64,000 nucleotides of DNA from NCBI RefSeq assembly GCF_900010725.2, contig NZ_LR734832.1:23459-87458 (forward strand), given 5' to 3'. A model generated the notes under the pieces. It was not told the origin of the DNA, searched no databases, and worked only from the letters and a program-made list of their open reading frames with translations. The position numbers and the translations under genes are program-made. Source of the DNA: Planktothrix serta PCC 8927. Its GTDB lineage: Bacteria > Cyanobacteriota > Cyanobacteriia > Cyanobacteriales > Microcoleaceae. Below, piece by piece: positions 62,475 through 64,000 of the stretch (positions are counted from its first letter, which is position 1; each line of letters starts with the position of its first letter).

Positions 62475-62741
62475 TTATTTTCTTCTTTCTGAAATTGTTG
62501 ACAAGTAGTTGGGAAGTTCGTTAACAGATGTAGCTGGTTTTTTGCAACCTGCTAACATAAAAACCAACAGGAGAATAAATAGAACACAAATCACCCCCCA
62601 AACCCCATCAAAATCCCATTCCCCTTTTCTGACAAATCTATCTTTGCAGTAATTACAAAAACTTTCTTGAGATCGGCCGGGATCGGGATGCTGTATGATT
62701 TCGCAACATAGTTTTCCGTGTTTATCTCTAGGACAAGTCAT
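62475..62741 (-). CDS. Small Cys-rich protein with one membrane helix
   Basis: The N-terminal third of this 88-residue protein has CPRDKHGKLCCEIIQHPDPG and FCNYCKDRF, giving two Cys pairs that suggest a zinc site. The middle has one hydrophobic helix (GVWGVICVLFILLLVFMLAGC). The tail is short and polar. It reads like a membrane-tethered zinc finger. No family is recognised. It follows the next gene upstream by 12 bases, so the two are probably co-transcribed. Confidence 0.65.
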   Translation of the reverse strand: MTCPRDKHGKLCCEIIQHPDPGRSQESFCNYCKDRFVRKGEWDFDGVWGVICVLFILLLVFMLAGCKKPATSVNELPNYLSTISERRK

Positions 62742-62753
62742 ATAACCTCCTGT

Positions 62754-63251
62754 TTAGCTTTCAATAGAAATCAATAACAAAACACTTCCTGATGCAAAAA
62801 CACTGATCTCAATAGCGATCTCTTCTTGTTGGCACATTTTTCCCCAATAGTGAATACTAGCTAAGAGTTTTTCCCAGTTATTCGCTAAGTTTTTAACTTG
62901 AGTAAAAGACTTGATCACAACCAATTGATCAGGGATAATTTCACCGTTTTGGTTTTTCCACCATCCCAGAAAATTGGGTAAGACTGTTGCACCGCCTAAA
63001 CTATCCGCAACATCCCTTGATAACCCTTGAATTTGATTAGAATACTGTTGAGGAAAAGGGATAGTAATACAGGATTCGCAACAGCTAATATTAGGGGGTG
63101 AAGACTGGATAATCTTTAAAATGGGGGAAACAACAACGGAGTTTTGGGGAAAGGCGATCGCATTTTGATTTAATTGTTCAAATGCTGTTTTTAAGGTGGA
63201 ATTATCTTGTGCCATTTCTAGCATAATCTGTTGAATGTGTTGCAGTGTCAT
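62754..63251 (-). CDS. Unknown soluble protein
   Basis: The 165-residue protein starts MTLQHIQQIMLEMAQDNSTLKTAFEQLNQNAIAFPQ and has ISCCESCITIPFPQQYSNQIQGLSRDVADSLGG with a Cys cluster. The first part resembles nitrile-hydratase-leader-like (Nif11-type) helical starts, but no double-glycine leader peptide is evident. It is grouped with the small membrane zinc-like protein downstream. Its function is unknown. Confidence 0.6.
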   Translation of the reverse strand: MTLQHIQQIMLEMAQDNSTLKTAFEQLNQNAIAFPQNSVVVSPILKIIQSSPPNISCCESCITIPFPQQYSNQIQGLSRDVADSLGGATVLPNFLGWWKNQNGEIIPDQLVVIKSFTQVKNLANNWEKLLASIHYWGKMCQQEEIAIEISVFASGSVLLLISIES

Positions 63252-63285
63252 CTGTCCTCCTAATTCAGTTTACCGATAGCTTGTG

Positions 63286-63311
63286 TAGGGGCGAGGCGCG
63301 CCTCGCCCCTA
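63286..63311. repeat. Perfect 26-bp palindrome
   Basis: TAGGGGCGAGGCG is followed directly by its exact complement CGCCTCGCCCCTA. It sits between two co-directional genes. A looser relative (GGGCGAG-AAAAC-CTCGCCC) is at 9780-9801. It could form a cruciform or very stable hairpin. Confidence 0.85.
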
Positions 63312-63322
63312 TGGATTTAGGT

Positions 63323-63868
63323 TTAATAGGGAAGGCTTAAAACAAGTTTTTGTTCTTGAGGAAAATCCCCCAAATAAAGATAAGCTGCTGCCTGTAAAAT
63401 CAACTCGGAAAACAAAATTCTGTGATATAATCGATTGTTAGTCAGAGAGCAGAAATATTGACAAGCTGCTAACTCTCCCTCCCAAGAAAAATCCCACCCT
63501 CCTAAGATATGATGACTGTCATGAATAGCCCGATAAAAAAGGTTATATTCAGGAGTCAAAACAACCGGATCATTGAAATCAGTGCTAATCTTTAACACCC
63601 CTGTTTGACGCACATCCTCAGTCATTTCAGAAGCCGTTTTATAGGGCTGTCCCGCAACATATTCCACTAGAAACGGCAGTTTTTGATAAAGTAGGCGTAC
63701 CCATTCACTGAATGCTTTTTGATCACGACGGTTGAGGGTATGACCCTTGCACTCCAGATACCAAATAGCCAAGCGTTTCCGGTAGTTGGCGCTAGATTTG
63801 GCCCTTTGGAAATCAAAAAAGATCGATCGTTGAAATTGAGCCTGTGATGCTGTTAAGCTAGAAGACAT
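63323..63868 (-). CDS. Unknown protein with HD/HH motif
   Basis: About 181 residues from the ATG at 63868 (MSSSLTASQAQFQRSIFFDF); an extension to 63907 is also open. It is mostly helical. The segment AIHDSHHILGGWDFSWEGELAAC (residues about 128-150) clusters two Asp, three His and two Glu in a way that suggests a metal site, as in helical enzymes of the HD or diiron type. No family is recognised. It is transcribed toward the 165-residue gene across a perfect palindrome. Confidence 0.6.
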   Translation of the reverse strand: MSSSLTASQAQFQRSIFFDFQRAKSSANYRKRLAIWYLECKGHTLNRRDQKAFSEWVRLLYQKLPFLVEYVAGQPYKTASEMTEDVRQTGVLKISTDFNDPVVLTPEYNLFYRAIHDSHHILGGWDFSWEGELAACQYFCSLTNNRLYHRILFSELILQAAAYLYLGDFPQEQKLVLSLPY

Positions 63869-64000
63869 AATAAGTAAATTTGTTTGTCGTTGGTCAATAG
63901 TGGTCAACGGCTTCCTTACTCTTACAGAGAGAGGTAAACCGTTTTTATGCAGTTTTCAAGGTTCGGTGACGTTGGCTCAAGACAGTGGGAAAACCCTTGA

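Noticed and set aside
1-64000. tRNA, rRNA, transposase genes or riboswitches
   Set aside because: Read through for TψC-arm-like words, CCA ends, DDE transposase motifs and long terminal inverted repeats; nothing reached a level I could support. A covariance-model scan would be decisive.

Overview
The window is chromosomal DNA from a filamentous-type cyanobacterium. The evidence is direct: two photosystem II genes (psbQ at 13.4 kb, and psbX at 16.5 kb coding only 39 residues), a Ycf66 gene, a CrtH-type carotene isomerase, a YggT/Ycf19-like gene, very many GCGATCGC (HIP1) sites, and several families of heptanucleotide tandem repeats (STRR). The low-to-moderate GC, the repeat families and the large number of toxin-antitoxin and Uma2/DUF29 genes fit an Oscillatoriales genome such as Planktothrix or a relative. 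The genus is inference.

Layout. 0-5.4 kb: a Uma2 gene, two SDR oxidoreductases, a membrane protein and a response regulator, bracketed by a ~390-bp direct duplication whose second copy is a truncated Uma2 gene. 5.6-7.2 kb: a tightly overlapped three-gene operon (TIGR04255 family plus two unknowns). 7.3-10.7 kb: pyrF, crtH and ilvN. 11.07-12.06 kb: a CRISPR array of 13 repeats with no cas genes nearby, followed by two overlapping unknown genes, one nuclease-like. 13.4-19.7 kb: psbQ, a glycine-oxidase-like gene, ycf66, psbX, yggT, a TPR protein and malate dehydrogenase. 20.3-26.6 kb: a DNA phosphorothioation (Dnd) island with dndB divergent from an HNH nuclease gene, dndC and dndD. No dndE, dndA or dndFGH is present. 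26.9-31.5 kb: a thioredoxin-fold gene and a very large LOV/PAS/GAF/GGDEF/EAL protein. 32-37.1 kb: three toxin-antitoxin pairs, a predicted phosphoribosyltransferase-NADAR operon, DUF29 and DUF559 genes. 37.3-42 kb: acnB and a NERD-helicase. 42.1-46.3 kb: a TPR protein with a cold-shock-like tail, a toxin-antitoxin pair, and an ATPase-PIN pair whose PIN gene has an in-frame stop. 46.6-49.1 kb: a small membrane protein, ribF and moxR. 49.3-52.8 kb: toxin-antitoxin modules, a Ser/Thr kinase and gene remnants among copies of one dispersed repeat. 53-55.4 kb: cydAB. 55.7-57.5 kb: an ATPase/TOPRIM (DUF4276) pair. 57.7-62.4 kb: a dihydroorotase homologue, a double-domain phosphoglycerate-mutase-like phosphatase and a CPBP protease. 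62.5-63.9 kb: three unknown genes.

How it fits together. Housekeeping genes alternate with short conflict or defence modules: CRISPR array, Dnd/HNH, PRTase-NADAR, NERD-helicase, two OLD-like ATPase pairs and about eight toxin-antitoxin loci, some decayed. Several modules are edged by direct repeats or by duplicated ends of neighbouring genes, which points to insertion and duplication. The most promising candidates for an undescribed system are the dndB/HNH/dndC/dndD locus and the PRTase-like/NADAR operon. No tRNA or rRNA gene and no transposase was recognised.
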